Both the position numbers and the translations under genes were made by a program. Below, piece after piece: positions 22,958 through 32,247 of a DNA stretch of 64,000 nt (positions are counted from its first letter, which is position 1; the number at the start of each line of letters is the position of its first letter). The DNA lies in contig NZ_LMGK01000020.1 in the NCBI RefSeq assembly GCF_001427125.1, forward strand, positions 127,263 to 191,262, given 5' to 3'. Below the pieces are notes generated by a model that saw only the letters and a list, made by a program, of their open reading frames with translations, was not told the DNA's origin and ran no database searches. Source of the stretch: Pseudomonas sp. Root562 (GTDB taxonomy: Bacteria; Pseudomonadota; Gammaproteobacteria; Pseudomonadales; Pseudomonadaceae).

Positions 22958-24681
22958 AGCTCAGGCCCCATGGAGAAGTGCAATCGGATACCGCCATCGT
23001 CGTCCAGCGCATGGGCCAGGTCGAGGCGAATCGGCCCCACCGGAGACACCCAGCGCACGCCGATACCGACCCCGGTCTTGAGGTTTGGCAGTTCGAGTGT
23101 ATTGAAGGAGTTACCCTGATCGACGAAGGTTGCGACCCGCCATTTTTCAGCGACGGAATATTGGTACTCGGCGCTGGCGGCGAGCATGTAACGGCCGCCG
23201 ATGCGGTCGCCTTCATTGTTTTCCGGGGACAGGCTCTGGTAGTCGTAACCCCGCACACTCTGGTCGCCACCGGCGAAAAAGCGCAGCGACGGCGGTATCG
23301 ACTTATAGCCATTGGTGGCGCTGCCACCGACTTGCACCCGACCGAGCAAGCGGTGCTTGTCGAAGACGGTGGTCAGGCCTTTGACCAGTGCGGTGCCGTA
23401 CAGCAAGTTGTTGTCCGAGCCCAGGCCTTCCTTGGCCACTTTGCTTTCGAATTGCAGGCGATAGCCGTTGTGCGGGTCGATGCGGTTGTCGCTTTTGAGG
23501 TACGAATAGCTGACGCCCGGCATCAACAGGGTACTGAGGCCGGAGTCGTCACCGAGCCGGTATTCCTCGCGCTGCCACTTGAGCGAAACCACTCGTTGCC
23601 AACCACTGGGCAGCTTGCTGTGCCATTCCGGGCCGACGGTCAGCAACTTGCTGAGGCTGTCCTTGTCGGCGATTTCTTCGCTCTGGTAACCACCGGCGAA
23701 ACGCAGTTTGTCGGTCAGCGGCGGGTCCAGCGGAATGTCGTAGAACAAGCCGACGTTTTGCCGAGGCGCCGAAACTTCTGCTTCCCAACCGTAGCTGTGG
23801 CCTTGTGGGTTGACCCAGTGCCGGGTCCAGTTGGCCTTCACTCGCGGACCAACGTCCGTGGAATAACCCAGGCCCAGGCCCATGGTGCGTGGCTTGCGGG
23901 TTTCCAGTTTGACGTCCACTGGAATCACTTCATTCCTGGACGCTGTCGGCGCCGCATCGACCCGCACGCCCTCGAAATAGCCGCTCGATTGCAGTGCCTG
24001 GTTAAGCTCGGCGATCAGTTCGGAATCGTAGGGCGTTCCGGCCTTGAACGGCACCATGCGTTGCAGCAGATCTTCATCGAACGGCGTGTCGCCTTCAAAC
24101 TTGACCTTGCCCAGCGAGTAGCGCGGGCCGCTGTCATAGATCAATTCGATATCGGCCACGCCGGCACGCGGGTCGACCGACAGTTTCGAACGGGTGAAAT
24201 GGCCGCTGAAAAAGCCGTACCGCGAAGCCTGATTCTGGATCAGTCGCTTGGCGTTGTCGTACTGACCATGATTGAGCACGGCGCCGGTTTGCAGCGCATG
24301 GTTTTGCGGAACGCGAAAGGATTTCAGCGAGGCCGCCGGGCCGTCTATGCGGATGGTCACATTACGCAAATGCACCGGCTCGCCGGGGTCGATGTTGAGT
24401 ATCAGGCGCGGTTTGTCGCCGCCCTTCACGTCGCTGTCGATCTGCGGCTGGTAATAACCCAAAGCCTGGGCGGCCTTGCGCGCCTGCTCCTCGGCGCCGC
24501 GACTGAAGCGCAACAAGGCTTCTTCGTCACGATCGCCGAGGCTGCCGATATAGCCCTCTATATTGGCTTTGAGTTCATCGTTGGACGGTTTGATCCGCAC
24601 ATCCAATTCACTTTGCGCCAGCGCCGCGCAGCTGGTGATCAGCATCAGCACGCCACTGGTAATTCTTCCTGGAAACTTCAT
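22954..24681 (-). CDS. tamA: Translocation and assembly module outer-membrane subunit TamA
   Basis: This 575-residue Omp85-family protein has a signal peptide (ITSGVLMLITSCAALA), three POTRA domains (to about residue 260) and a C-terminal 16-stranded barrel. The barrel contains the conserved GGDQSVRGYDY block and ends in a barrel-closing strand (IRLHFSMGPEL). The start at 24681 is chosen for the signal peptide; the frame continues 52 codons upstream without sense. It is translationally coupled to tamB. Confidence 0.94.
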   Translation of the reverse strand: MKFPGRITSGVLMLITSCAALAQSELDVRIKPSNDELKANIEGYIGSLGDRDEEALLRFSRGAEEQARKAAQALGYYQPQIDSDVKGGDKPRLILNIDPGEPVHLRNVTIRIDGPAASLKSFRVPQNHALQTGAVLNHGQYDNAKRLIQNQASRYGFFSGHFTRSKLSVDPRAGVADIELIYDSGPRYSLGKVKFEGDTPFDEDLLQRMVPFKAGTPYDSELIAELNQALQSSGYFEGVRVDAAPTASRNEVIPVDVKLETRKPRTMGLGLGYSTDVGPRVKANWTRHWVNPQGHSYGWEAEVSAPRQNVGLFYDIPLDPPLTDKLRFAGGYQSEEIADKDSLSKLLTVGPEWHSKLPSGWQRVVSLKWQREEYRLGDDSGLSTLLMPGVSYSYLKSDNRIDPHNGYRLQFESKVAKEGLGSDNNLLYGTALVKGLTTVFDKHRLLGRVQVGGSATNGYKSIPPSLRFFAGGDQSVRGYDYQSLSPENNEGDRIGGRYMLAASAEYQYSVAEKWRVATFVDQGNSFNTLELPNLKTGVGIGVRWVSPVGPIRLDLAHALDDDGGIRLHFSMGPEL

Positions 24682-24745
24682 AGGCGCGGATGCTATCACG
24701 AGCTTGGGAGCGTGATAGAGCCTGGAGGTCGCGCAAAGTTCGACC

Positions 24746-25396
24746 TTACGCGGTTGCGCTCTGCACCACCTGTGGGTTGGCGTGAAAAAACACATGTTCG
24801 CGAATCGGCCCAACGGCCACCTCGCCAATTTCCTCATAACCCTGACGCTTGTAGAACTCCAGATAACGCGGGTTGCCGGTGTCGAGGATCACACCCTGGG
24901 AGTTTTCATCCACCGCGCACCAGTTGTGCACTGCTTGCAGCAATTGCTCACCGAAGTGTTTGCCCTGGAATTGCGGGTGAATCCCCAGCAACGGCAAGAC
25001 GTGAACCGAATCGGACGGTGAACACGCTGCCACGGCATCGTGATATTCGAGGTAGCGCCGGGTGCAACGGAATCCGGTGCTGAGCACCATGCGCAAGCGC
25101 CAGGCCCAACTCTCGGTGATGCCCAGCCGTCGCTGGGGCGGTGCGATCAGGGCGATACCGATCAAGCGGTCATTGACCAGCAGGCCGATGGCCGGCAAAT
25201 CCTGCAGAAAGTGTTGCTTGACCAGTTCGCGTACGGTCGCACGAACCCGCTGTTCATAACCGGGGCGCTCGGCCTCGAACAGGTAGCCAAAGGTCGGCTC
25301 GTGCCGGTAAGCCTGATACAACAGGGATCGCGCTTCGCGGGAATAGCCGCTGTCGAGCATGTGGATATCGGCGATGGCGGTGGCGGTTTCGGGCAT
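24746..25396 (-). CDS. GNAT-family N-acetyltransferase
   Basis: This 216-residue protein has the acetyl-CoA-binding segment VLPLLGIHPQFQGKHFGEQLL (motif A) and a C-terminal GNPRYLEFYKRQGYEEIGE block typical of GNAT enzymes. The ATG at 25396 has GGGGAGAA upstream. The acceptor substrate is unknown. It lies downstream of, and is not obviously linked to, any pathway; tamA follows on the same strand after 64 bases. Confidence 0.85.
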   Translation of the reverse strand: MPETATAIADIHMLDSGYSREARSLLYQAYRHEPTFGYLFEAERPGYEQRVRATVRELVKQHFLQDLPAIGLLVNDRLIGIALIAPPQRRLGITESWAWRLRMVLSTGFRCTRRYLEYHDAVAACSPSDSVHVLPLLGIHPQFQGKHFGEQLLQAVHNWCAVDENSQGVILDTGNPRYLEFYKRQGYEEIGEVAVGPIREHVFFHANPQVVQSATA

Positions 25397-25515
25397 GACG
25401 GTTGTTCTCCCCGGCACAGCTCGGATGGCTGCGCTCTTATTGGTACGAGCCTTTGGGCGACGACACAGTTCCCCCACAGGTATAGACCAGACTCGTTCAT
25501 TGTGGGAACTGTACC

Positions 25516-25617
25516 GGCCCCATCGCGGGCGAGCCCGCTCCCACAGTGGGTTTTGTCGCCCACAAAATTTGCGTCAGCCACGAAACCTGTGGGAGCGGGC
25601 TTGCCCGCGATGGGGCC
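25516..25617. repeat. REP-type inverted pair (CTGTGGGAGCGGGCTTGCCC family)
   Basis: GGCCCCATCGCGGGCGAGCC (from 25516) pairs with GGGCTTGCCCGCGATGGGGCC (to 25617), apart from one mismatch. The 326-base gap between the acetyltransferase and xthA holds only this element and the xthA leader. Confidence 0.85.
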
Positions 25618-25723
25618 AGAACTGCCGACGAAGATCTGACAGAACACGGTAAATCCCCTTCCCTGCCACTGGCCCGATTCCTACAGGTCAGCTAGCATCG
25701 CCCTTTTGCCAGGACTGCCGACC

Positions 25724-26536
25724 ATGAAGATTGTCTCCTTCAACATCAACGGGCTGCGCGCCCGTCCCCATCAGCTGGCGGCGCTGATCGAAAAGCATCA
25801 GCCGGATGTGATCGGGCTGCAGGAAACCAAGGTCCACGACGACCAGTTCCCGCTTGAAGAAGTCAAAGCCCTGGGCTATCACGTGTATTTCCACGGCCAA
25901 AAGGGTCATTACGGTGTCGCCCTGCTCTCGCGCCAGGCGCCGCTGGCCCTGCATAAAGGTTTCGCCACCGACGAAGAAGACGCGCAACGGCGTTTTATCT
26001 GGGGCACCTTCGCCGACACCAATGGCGTGCCGGTGACGATCATGAACGGCTATTTCCCGCAGGGAGAAAGCCGCGACCACCCGACCAAGTTTCCGGCCAA
26101 GCAACGTTTCTACAGCGATTTGCAGCTACTGCTGGAAAACCAGTTCAAGAATGAGCAGCCGCTGGTGGTCATGGGGGACGTGAACATTTCTCCGGAAGAC
26201 TGCGACATCGGCATTGGCCCGGACAACATGAAGCGTTGGCTGAAAACCGGAAAATGCAGCTTTCTGCCAGAAGAACGCGAGTGGATGGCCCGCCTGAAAA
26301 ACTGGGGCCTGACCGATAGCTTCCGTCACCTGAACCCGGATGTGGCGGATGTCTTCAGCTGGTTCGACTACCGCAGCCGCGGTTTTGAAGACGAACCCAA
26401 GCGTGGCCTGCGTATCGACGTGATCCTCGCGTCCCATGGCCTGTTGCCACGGGTCAAGGCCGCGGGCGTCGACTACGAACTGCGCGGCATGGAAAAACCT
26501 TCGGACCATGCGCCGATCTGGCTTGAGCTGAGCTGA
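25724..26536 (+). CDS. xthA: Exodeoxyribonuclease III
   Basis: This 270-residue AP endonuclease/3'-exonuclease belongs to the EEP fold and acts in base-excision repair. The metal-binding Glu lies in [12 protein letters not shown] (about residue 34), the [13 protein letters not shown] block carries catalytic Asp and Asn, and the C-terminus has the Asp-His pair in [11 protein letters not shown]. The ATG at 25724 gives the canonical [12 protein letters not shown] start. Confidence 0.95.
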   Translation: MKIVSFNINGLRARPHQLAALIEKHQPDVIGLQETKVHDDQFPLEEVKALGYHVYFHGQKGHYGVALLSRQAPLALHKGFATDEEDAQRRFIWGTFADTNGVPVTIMNGYFPQGESRDHPTKFPAKQRFYSDLQLLLENQFKNEQPLVVMGDVNISPEDCDIGIGPDNMKRWLKTGKCSFLPEEREWMARLKNWGLTDSFRHLNPDVADVFSWFDYRSRGFEDEPKRGLRIDVILASHGLLPRVKAAGVDYELRGMEKPSDHAPIWLELS

Positions 26537-26643
26537 TCCCTGAAATCCAGGCAAAGCCCGCTCCCACACTGGAAAGCGTCATATTTCAGAAACCTTTCTG
26601 ACTTAATCTCCCGGCACCTCCTTCGGCTATATAAGGTGCCGGC

Positions 26644-27984
26644 ATGACGCTGCGCGTATTGTTCCTGTTGATGCTGTGCATCGGCTTGCCGCACACGGCC
26701 ATGGCCGGCGCGTTGCCGGTCCCCGACCATGGCCCGGTGTTGCGCATCCAGGGTTCCAACACCATTGGTGCGGCATTGGGGCCGGCGCTGGTCGAAGGGC
26801 TGCTGCGCGAACAGGGCTTGCTCAAGATTCACCGCGAAACGCCGGACAATGCCAATGAATTGCGCATCGTCGGTGAAACCATTCAAGGGCACCGGGTCGA
26901 AGTCGAACTGGCGGCCCATGGTTCCAGCACCGGTTTTGCTGCACTGAAAAACGGCAGCGCCAACCTTGCGGCCTCTTCGCGACCGATCAAGGACAGTGAA
27001 TGGCTGAGCCTCGAATCTTTCGGCGACCTGAAAAGTCCCGGCGCCGAGCAAGTCATCGCCATCGATGGCCTGGCGATTATCCTTCATCCGCAAAACCCGT
27101 TGAATCAACTGGACACCGGGCAACTGGCGCGGATTTTCAGTGGCGAAGTGAAAACCTGGGAAGAACTCGGCGGCAGCGGCGGGACGATTCATCTATATGC
27201 CCGCGATGATCAGTCGGGCACCTACGACACCTTCAAGGAATTGCTCCTGAGCAGTCGTGGGAAAAAACTCAGCAGTACGGCGAAACGCTTTGAATCCAGT
27301 GAACAGCTGTCCGATGCGGTCAGTGCGGACCCACAAGGTATCGGTTTCATTGGCCTGCCCTCCGTGCGATCAGCCAAAGCGGTGGCGATTGTCGATGGTC
27401 AATCCCAGGCCATGCTGCCGCTCAATAACCTGATCGCCACGGAAGACTATCCGTTGTCGCGCCGCTTGTTCTTTTACTTGCCACCCACTGGAGAAAATCC
27501 TTGGGCGCAAGCGCTGGTGACGTTCGCTCAAAGCAGCAAAGGCCAGGCGATTGTCGCTGCCAACGGTTTTATCGCCCAGACCGTCCAAGCCATGGCCGTC
27601 TCGCCGAATGCCTTGATGCCCGAGGGTTATCAGGCACTCAGCCGCCACGCCCAACGGCTGTCGGTGAATTTCCGCTTCGACGAAGGCAGCGCCAATCTCG
27701 ACAGCAAGGCCAGGCAGGACTTGTCCCGGGTACTCGACTATATAGAGCAGCACGACAAAACTGATCGCCAGGTAACACTCGTAGGGTTTGGCGATGCCAA
27801 GGACGATCCGGCGCGTGCCGACCTGTTGTCGAAACTGCGCGCCATGGCGGTACGCCGGGAGCTGGTGAAGAGTGGCGTGGTACTGCGCGAGGTTCGCGGC
27901 TTTGGCGCCGAGATGCCGGTAGCAGCCAACAATGCGGATGAAGGGCGGATCAAGAATCGGCGGGTTGAGGTTTGGGTGTATTGA
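26644..27984 (+). CDS. PstS-like phosphate-binding domain fused to an OmpA peptidoglycan-binding domain
   Basis: This 446-residue exported protein has a signal peptide (VLFLLMLCIGLPHTAMA). A type-2 periplasmic binding domain follows (about 28-325), with PstS-like blocks RIQGSNTIG, ARIFSGEVKTWEELGG and DDQSGTYDTFKELLL. The C-terminal OmpA/Pal-type domain (about 335-446) carries FRFDEGSANLDSKA and ENRRVEVWVY-like IKNRRVEVWVY. It has no permease or ATPase neighbours, so it is more likely a wall-anchored sensor or scavenger than an importer subunit. The ligand is inferred to be an oxyanion such as phosphate. Confidence 0.85.
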   Translation: MTLRVLFLLMLCIGLPHTAMAGALPVPDHGPVLRIQGSNTIGAALGPALVEGLLREQGLLKIHRETPDNANELRIVGETIQGHRVEVELAAHGSSTGFAALKNGSANLAASSRPIKDSEWLSLESFGDLKSPGAEQVIAIDGLAIILHPQNPLNQLDTGQLARIFSGEVKTWEELGGSGGTIHLYARDDQSGTYDTFKELLLSSRGKKLSSTAKRFESSEQLSDAVSADPQGIGFIGLPSVRSAKAVAIVDGQSQAMLPLNNLIATEDYPLSRRLFFYLPPTGENPWAQALVTFAQSSKGQAIVAANGFIAQTVQAMAVSPNALMPEGYQALSRHAQRLSVNFRFDEGSANLDSKARQDLSRVLDYIEQHDKTDRQVTLVGFGDAKDDPARADLLSKLRAMAVRRELVKSGVVLREVRGFGAEMPVAANNADEGRIKNRRVEVWVY

Positions 27985-28019
27985 ATCCGATGGTGATGTG
28001 CTGAATGGGCTGACGCCAT

Positions 28020-28079
28020 CGCCAGCAGGCTGGCTCCCACAGGGATCACACTGAACCTGTGGGAGCCAGCCTGCTGGCG
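28020..28079. repeat. REP-type hairpin, 24-bp perfect arms
   Basis: CGCCAGCAGGCTGGCTCCCA... (28020-28043) is exactly complementary to 28056-28079 with a 12-base loop. It lies between the convergent OmpA-fusion and acyl-CoA dehydrogenase genes and could terminate both. Confidence 0.85.
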
Positions 28080-28097
28080 ATTGAGGGCGCCGCGGTC

Positions 28098-29327
28098 TTA
28101 CTGCCCGCTACGCAGCATCTCTTTCGGCACGTACTTGCCGATTTCGAACTTGCCGATTGCTGCACGGTGCACTTCGTCCGGGCCGTCGGCCAGGCGCAGG
28201 GTGCGTTGCATGGCGTACATGTAAGCCAACGGGAAATCGTTGGAAACCCCTGCCCCGCCATGCATCTGGATCGCCCGGTCGATGACCCGCAAAGCCACGT
28301 TCGGCGCCACGACCTTGATCTGCGCGATCTCGCTTTTCGCCACTTTGTTGCCGACGGTGTCCATCATGTACGCCGCTTTCAAGGTCAGCAGACGCGCCAT
28401 GTCGATTTCCATCCGCGAGTCGGCGATCTTGTCGATATTGCCGCCCAGACGGGCCAGCGGCTTGCCGAACGCGGTGCGGTTCACCGAACGTTTGCACATC
28501 AGTTCCAGCGCACGTTCAGCCATGCCGATCGAACGCATGCAGTGGTGAATTCGGCCCGGGCCAAGGCGACCTTGAGCGATTTCGAAGCCGCGTCCTTCGC
28601 CCAACAAGACGTTTTCGTACGGCACCCGCACGTTTTCGAAATGCACCTCGGCGTGACCGTGAGGCGCATCGTCGTAACCGAACACCGGCAGCGGGCGCAC
28701 GATCTTCACACCGGGGGTATCGATCGGCACCAGAATCATCGAGTGCTGGGCATGACGCGGCGCATCGGGGTTGCTCAGGCCCATGAAGATCAGGATCTTG
28801 CAGCGCGGATCGCAGGCACCCGACGTCCACCATTTCTTGCCATTGATCACCCATTGGTCACCATCGCGCACGGCACGGGCTGCCATGTTGGTGGCATCGG
28901 AGGACGCGACGTCCGGTTCGGTCATGGCGAACGCCGAGCGGATCTCGCCTCGCAACAACGGTTCAAGCCAATGCTGCTTTTGCTCTTCGCTGGCATAACG
29001 CACCAGCACTTCCATGTTGCCGGTGTCCGGCGCCGAACAGTTGAATGGCTCCGGCCCCAGCAGCGAGCGGCCCATGATCTCCGCCAATGGCGCGTATTCG
29101 AGGTTGGTCAGGCCGGCACCGAGCTCGGACTCAGGCAGAAACAGATTCCACAGGCCTTCAGCCTTGGCCTTGAGTTTGAGTTCTTCCATGATCGCCGTCG
29201 GCTGCCAGCGATCGCCTTCGGCGACCTGACGCTCGAACACGGCTTCGGCGGGATAGACGTAGGTGTCCATGAACGCTGTTACGCGCTCACGCAGTTCCTG
29301 AACCTTGGGCGAATAAGCGAAATCCAT
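28098..29327 (-). CDS. Acyl-CoA dehydrogenase (ACAD10/11-like)
   Basis: This 409-residue flavoprotein has the family blocks [15 protein letters not shown] (flavin/substrate loop), [16 protein letters not shown], and a C-terminal [19 protein letters not shown] and [11 protein letters not shown]. The last two resemble the ACAD10/11 branch that acts on long or hydroxylated acyl-CoAs. It transfers electrons to ETF. It is divergent from a LysR regulator that probably controls it. The exact substrate is unknown. Confidence 0.9.
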   Translation of the reverse strand: MDFAYSPKVQELRERVTAFMDTYVYPAEAVFERQVAEGDRWQPTAIMEELKLKAKAEGLWNLFLPESELGAGLTNLEYAPLAEIMGRSLLGPEPFNCSAPDTGNMEVLVRYASEEQKQHWLEPLLRGEIRSAFAMTEPDVASSDATNMAARAVRDGDQWVINGKKWWTSGACDPRCKILIFMGLSNPDAPRHAQHSMILVPIDTPGVKIVRPLPVFGYDDAPHGHAEVHFENVRVPYENVLLGEGRGFEIAQGRLGPGRIHHCMRSIGMAERALELMCKRSVNRTAFGKPLARLGGNIDKIADSRMEIDMARLLTLKAAYMMDTVGNKVAKSEIAQIKVVAPNVALRVIDRAIQMHGGAGVSNDFPLAYMYAMQRTLRLADGPDEVHRAAIGKFEIGKYVPKEMLRSGQ

Positions 29328-29432
29328 GAGCGAGATACCTTCTTGGGGGAGGTTGTTTTAAGTCATGTATCGATGCTAGAACAGCGTCGATAATTTACCT
29401 AGCCTATTCTCGGCGTGTATAAACATTCATCA

Positions 29433-29447
29433 CCGATATATGATCGG
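29433..29447. promoter_or_regulatory. Dyad between acyl-CoA dehydrogenase and lysR genes
   Basis: CCGAT-ATATG-ATCGG is a 5-bp perfect dyad in the divergent promoter region. It fits the partial T-N11-A style of a LysR site only loosely. Confidence 0.35.
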
Positions 29448-29492
29448 CTGATCTTCACGGTCAGTCCGCCAACACAATAAGAGAGCCGCGTA

Positions 29493-30422
29493 ATGAATCT
29501 GAGCAAGGTCGACCTCAACCTTTTCATCGTCTTCGACGCGATCTACACCGAAGCCAACCTGACCCGTGCCGGGCAGATCGTCGGCATTACCCAACCGGCG
29601 GTGTCGAACGCACTGGCGCGGTTGCGCGAGACCTTCAATGACCCGCTGTTCGTGCGCACCGCCCAGGGCATGGTGCCCACGCCGATGGCGCAGAACATCA
29701 TCGGGCCGGTGCGCAACGCCCTGTCGCTGCTGCGCATCTCCGTACAGGAAAGTCGCATCTTCAACCCGCAGCAGGCGAACAAGACCTACCGCATCAGCAT
29801 GACCGACCTCACCGAAGCGGTGATCCTGCCACCGCTGTTCCAGCGCCTGCGTCGCCTGGCACCAACGGTGATCATCGAAAGCTTCCTGTCCAAACGCCGG
29901 GAAACCACCAAGGAACTGGCGGCCGGTCGTCTTGATTTCGCGGTGGACGCCCCACTGAACACCGACCCCCAGGTACGCCACGTCAAGTTGATGGAAGATC
30001 ACTACGTCTGCGCCATGCGCAAGGGCCACCCACTGGCTGGCAAGGAAAAACTGACGCTCGATGAGTATCTGGGCCTGACCCATATCCATATCTCCAGCCG
30101 TCGCAGCGGCCTGGGCTATGTCGACCTGGCCCTCGGCAAAATGGGCATCCAGCGAAAAATCGCCCTGCGCTCGCAACATTACCTGATGGCATCACAGGTG
30201 ATGCAGCAGACCGACATGGTCATGACGGTGCCGGAACGCTTCGCCCGACGTAACGATCTGCAGGCCTTCAACTTGCCGGTCAACGGTGTACCGCCAGTGG
30301 AAACCCACCTCTATTGGCACGAAAGCACCGACCAGGACCCGGCCAACCGCTGGATGCGCGAGCAGATGATCGAGTTGTGCCAGCAGGTGACGGCGCAGGA
30401 GAAAAAGCTTGAAAAAGTGTAG
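29493..30422 (+). CDS. LysR-family transcriptional regulator
   Basis: This 309-residue regulator has an N-terminal winged helix (LTRAGQIVGITQPAVSNALARLRETF, residues about 22-47) and a LysR substrate-binding domain of the NodD/LinR subgroup. It is divergent from the acyl-CoA dehydrogenase gene, with a 165-base shared promoter region, so it probably regulates that gene in response to an acyl-CoA or fatty acid. The inducer is not known. Confidence 0.9.
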   Translation: MNLSKVDLNLFIVFDAIYTEANLTRAGQIVGITQPAVSNALARLRETFNDPLFVRTAQGMVPTPMAQNIIGPVRNALSLLRISVQESRIFNPQQANKTYRISMTDLTEAVILPPLFQRLRRLAPTVIIESFLSKRRETTKELAAGRLDFAVDAPLNTDPQVRHVKLMEDHYVCAMRKGHPLAGKEKLTLDEYLGLTHIHISSRRSGLGYVDLALGKMGIQRKIALRSQHYLMASQVMQQTDMVMTVPERFARRNDLQAFNLPVNGVPPVETHLYWHESTDQDPANRWMREQMIELCQQVTAQEKKLEKV

Positions 30423-30442
30423 GGCTTGATACCTAGGTGCCT

Positions 30443-30538
30443 CATCGCGAGCAGGCTCGCTCCTACATTTGATTTTCATTGGACACAATTCTCGTGCTCA
30501 ACACAGATCACCCTGTAGGAGCGAGCCTGCTCGCGATG
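30443..30538. repeat. REP-type inverted pair (TGTAGGAGCGAGCCTGCTCGCGATG family)
   Basis: CATCGCGAGCAGGCTCGCTC... (from 30443) is exactly complementary to the sequence ending at 30538, with 25-base arms. It follows the LysR stop. Confidence 0.85.
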
Positions 30539-30570
30539 GGGCCAGCAAGGACAGTGAAAAAACCTGCCCC

Positions 30571-30586
30571 TTGACGTAAACGTCAA
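30571..30586. promoter_or_regulatory. LiuR operator in the liuR promoter
   Basis: TTGACGTAAACGTCAA is a palindrome except at its centre. Its TTGACG can serve as the -35 element, with TAGCTT at 30595 as -10 (18-base spacer), the layout usual for MerR-family autoregulated promoters. Related palindromes occur upstream of liuA. Confidence 0.8.
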
Positions 30587-30628
30587 CCTGCCATTAGCTT
30601 AGCGCCATGACCTTTTGCGAGCGCCTCC

Positions 30629-31030
30629 ATGAGCAGCCAGACCTACAGCATTTCCGATCTCGCCCGTGAGCTCGATATCACCACCCGCGCCATTCGCTTT
30701 TATGAAGAGCAAGGCCTGCTCAGTCCCGAGCGCCGTGGCCAGGAACGCATTTATTCGCCCCGTGACAAGGTCAGCCTGAAACTGATCCTGCGGGGCAAGC
30801 GTATCGGTTTCTCGCTGGCCGAATGCCGCGAACTGATCGAGCTCTACGACCCGTCCAGCGGTAACACCAAGCAATTGCACAGCATGCTGGCGAAAATCAG
30901 CGAGCGTCGGGAACAGCTGGAGCAGCAGTTACTGGACATCGAACAGATGAAGCTGGAGCTTGATACCGCCGAAGAACGCTGCGTGCAGGCGTTGGAGCAA
31001 ACCCTCAAAAGCCAGGAATCGATTCAATAA
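30629..31030 (+). CDS. liuR: MerR-family regulator of leucine/isovalerate catabolism
   Basis: This 133-residue protein has a MerR HTH (YSISDLARELDITTRAIRFYEEQGLL, residues 6-31) and a long dimerization helix, with no N-terminal or C-terminal cysteine metal site. Proximity to liuE and to liuABCD and the shared palindromes identify it as LiuR, which controls branched-chain acyl-CoA catabolism. It is expected to bind the TTGACGTAAACGTCAA-type sites here. Confidence 0.92.
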   Translation: MSSQTYSISDLARELDITTRAIRFYEEQGLLSPERRGQERIYSPRDKVSLKLILRGKRIGFSLAECRELIELYDPSSGNTKQLHSMLAKISERREQLEQQLLDIEQMKLELDTAEERCVQALEQTLKSQESIQ

Positions 31031-31043
31031 CCCGCCACAATTC

Positions 31044-31137
31044 CCTGTGGGAGCGGGCTTGCCCGCGATAAGGGCATGACATTAAACATTGATGCTGACT
31101 GATCCTCCGTCATCGCGGGCAAGCCCGCTCCCACAGG
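31044..31137. repeat. REP-type inverted pair between liuR and liuE
   Basis: CCTGTGGGAGCGGGCTTGCC... (from 31044) is complementary to the sequence ending at 31137, with 26-base arms. It lies in the 148-base gap of what is otherwise a liuR-liuE transcription unit. Confidence 0.85.
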
Positions 31138-31178
31138 ATCGTTGTAGCCTCAAAACAAATACAACAGGTCGAATCCCC

Positions 31179-32078
31179 ATGTCCCTTCCCTCCAACGTAC
31201 GCCTGGTCGAAGTCGGCCCCCGCGACGGTCTGCAAAACGAAGCCCAACCCATCAGCGTCGCCGACAAGGTGCAACTGGTCGACGCCCTCACGGCTGCAGG
31301 CCTGGGCTATATAGAAGTCGGCAGTTTCGTTTCACCCAAGTGGGTGCCACAGATGGCCGGTTCCGCTGAGGTTTTCGCCCGGATCCAGCGCAAGCCGGGC
31401 GTTACCTACGGCGCCCTCGCGCCCAACCTGCGCGGTTTTGAAGACGCCATGGCCAGCGGAGTGAAGGAAGTCGCGGTGTTCGCGGCAGCCTCCGAAGCGT
31501 TTTCCCAACGCAACATCAATTGCTCGATCAGCGAAAGCCTGGAGCGTTTCGTGCCGATCATGGAGGCGGCCAGGCAACACGGCGTGACCGTGCGCGGATA
31601 CGTGTCCTGCGTGCTGGGCTGCCCCTATGAAGGCCACGTGGCGCCGGAGCAGGTCGCTTTGGTAGCCCGCGAGCTCTACGCCATGGGCTGCTATGAAGTA
31701 TCGCTGGGCGACACCATCGGCACCGGCACCGCTGGCGCGACTCGCCGAATGTTCGAAGTGGTGTCGGCCGATGTGCCAAGGGACAGACTGGCCGGGCATT
31801 TCCACGACACTTACGGCCAGGCCATGGCCAACATATACGCCAGCCTGCTGGAAGGCATCTCGGTGTTCGACAGCTCCATCGCCGGTCTCGGTGGCTGCCC
31901 GTATGCCAAGGGCGCCAGCGGTAACGTCGCTACCGAGGATGTGGTGTACCTGCTCAATGGCTTGGGTATCGAAACCGGAATTGACCTGGACGCGTTGATC
32001 CTGGCCGGCCAGCAGATTTGCTCTGTGCTTGGGCGCCCTACAGGTTCGCGAGTGGCCAAAGCTCGCAGCGCACAATGA
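31179..32078 (+). CDS. liuE: Hydroxymethylglutaryl-CoA lyase
   Basis: This 299-residue TIM-barrel enzyme (DRE-TIM family) cleaves HMG-CoA to acetoacetate and acetyl-CoA, the last step of leucine degradation. The signature VEVGPRDGLQNE (metal and catalytic Arg/Asp) is at residues 9-20, and the flexible-loop Cys is in GLGGCPYAKGASGNVATEDV. The ATG at 31179 gives the standard N-terminus. The sequence is also known as mvaB in P. putida. Confidence 0.95.
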   Translation: MSLPSNVRLVEVGPRDGLQNEAQPISVADKVQLVDALTAAGLGYIEVGSFVSPKWVPQMAGSAEVFARIQRKPGVTYGALAPNLRGFEDAMASGVKEVAVFAAASEAFSQRNINCSISESLERFVPIMEAARQHGVTVRGYVSCVLGCPYEGHVAPEQVALVARELYAMGCYEVSLGDTIGTGTAGATRRMFEVVSADVPRDRLAGHFHDTYGQAMANIYASLLEGISVFDSSIAGLGGCPYAKGASGNVATEDVVYLLNGLGIETGIDLDALILAGQQICSVLGRPTGSRVAKARSAQ

Positions 32079-32098
32079 GTGGGGGGAATGTGTCCGGG

Positions 32099-32139
32099 TG
32101 TTACCGCAACAGCTGAAGCGTGGGCACATTCGAGTAACA
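32099..32139. promoter_or_regulatory. Inverted half-sites TGTTAC / GTAACA: candidate CbrB enhancer
   Basis: TGTTAC at 32099-32104 and GTAACA at 32134-32139 are perfect inverted half-sites about 85-125 bases upstream of the sigma-54 -24 element. CbrB, which activates the Crc-antagonist sRNAs from sigma-54 promoters, recognises half-sites of this type, though the 29-base spacing here is wider than the form I recall. Confidence 0.5.
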
Positions 32140-32222
32140 CGGAAACAAAATGTAGGGATCAGCCTGAAGCGAAAAATCTTACATACAACTCAAACTATTG
32201 ATTTTAAAGGGTTTTCAAAAGT

Positions 32223-32237
32223 TGGCACGGCTCCTGC
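32223..32237 (+). promoter_or_regulatory. Sigma-54 promoter of the crcY sRNA
   Basis: TGGCACGGCTCCTGC matches TGGCAC-N5-TTGC at all specified positions except the first base of the -12 element. The predicted start is about 11 bases downstream, at GCACAACAAG (32248). Confidence 0.88.
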
Positions 32238-32247
32238 TATCTCTATC

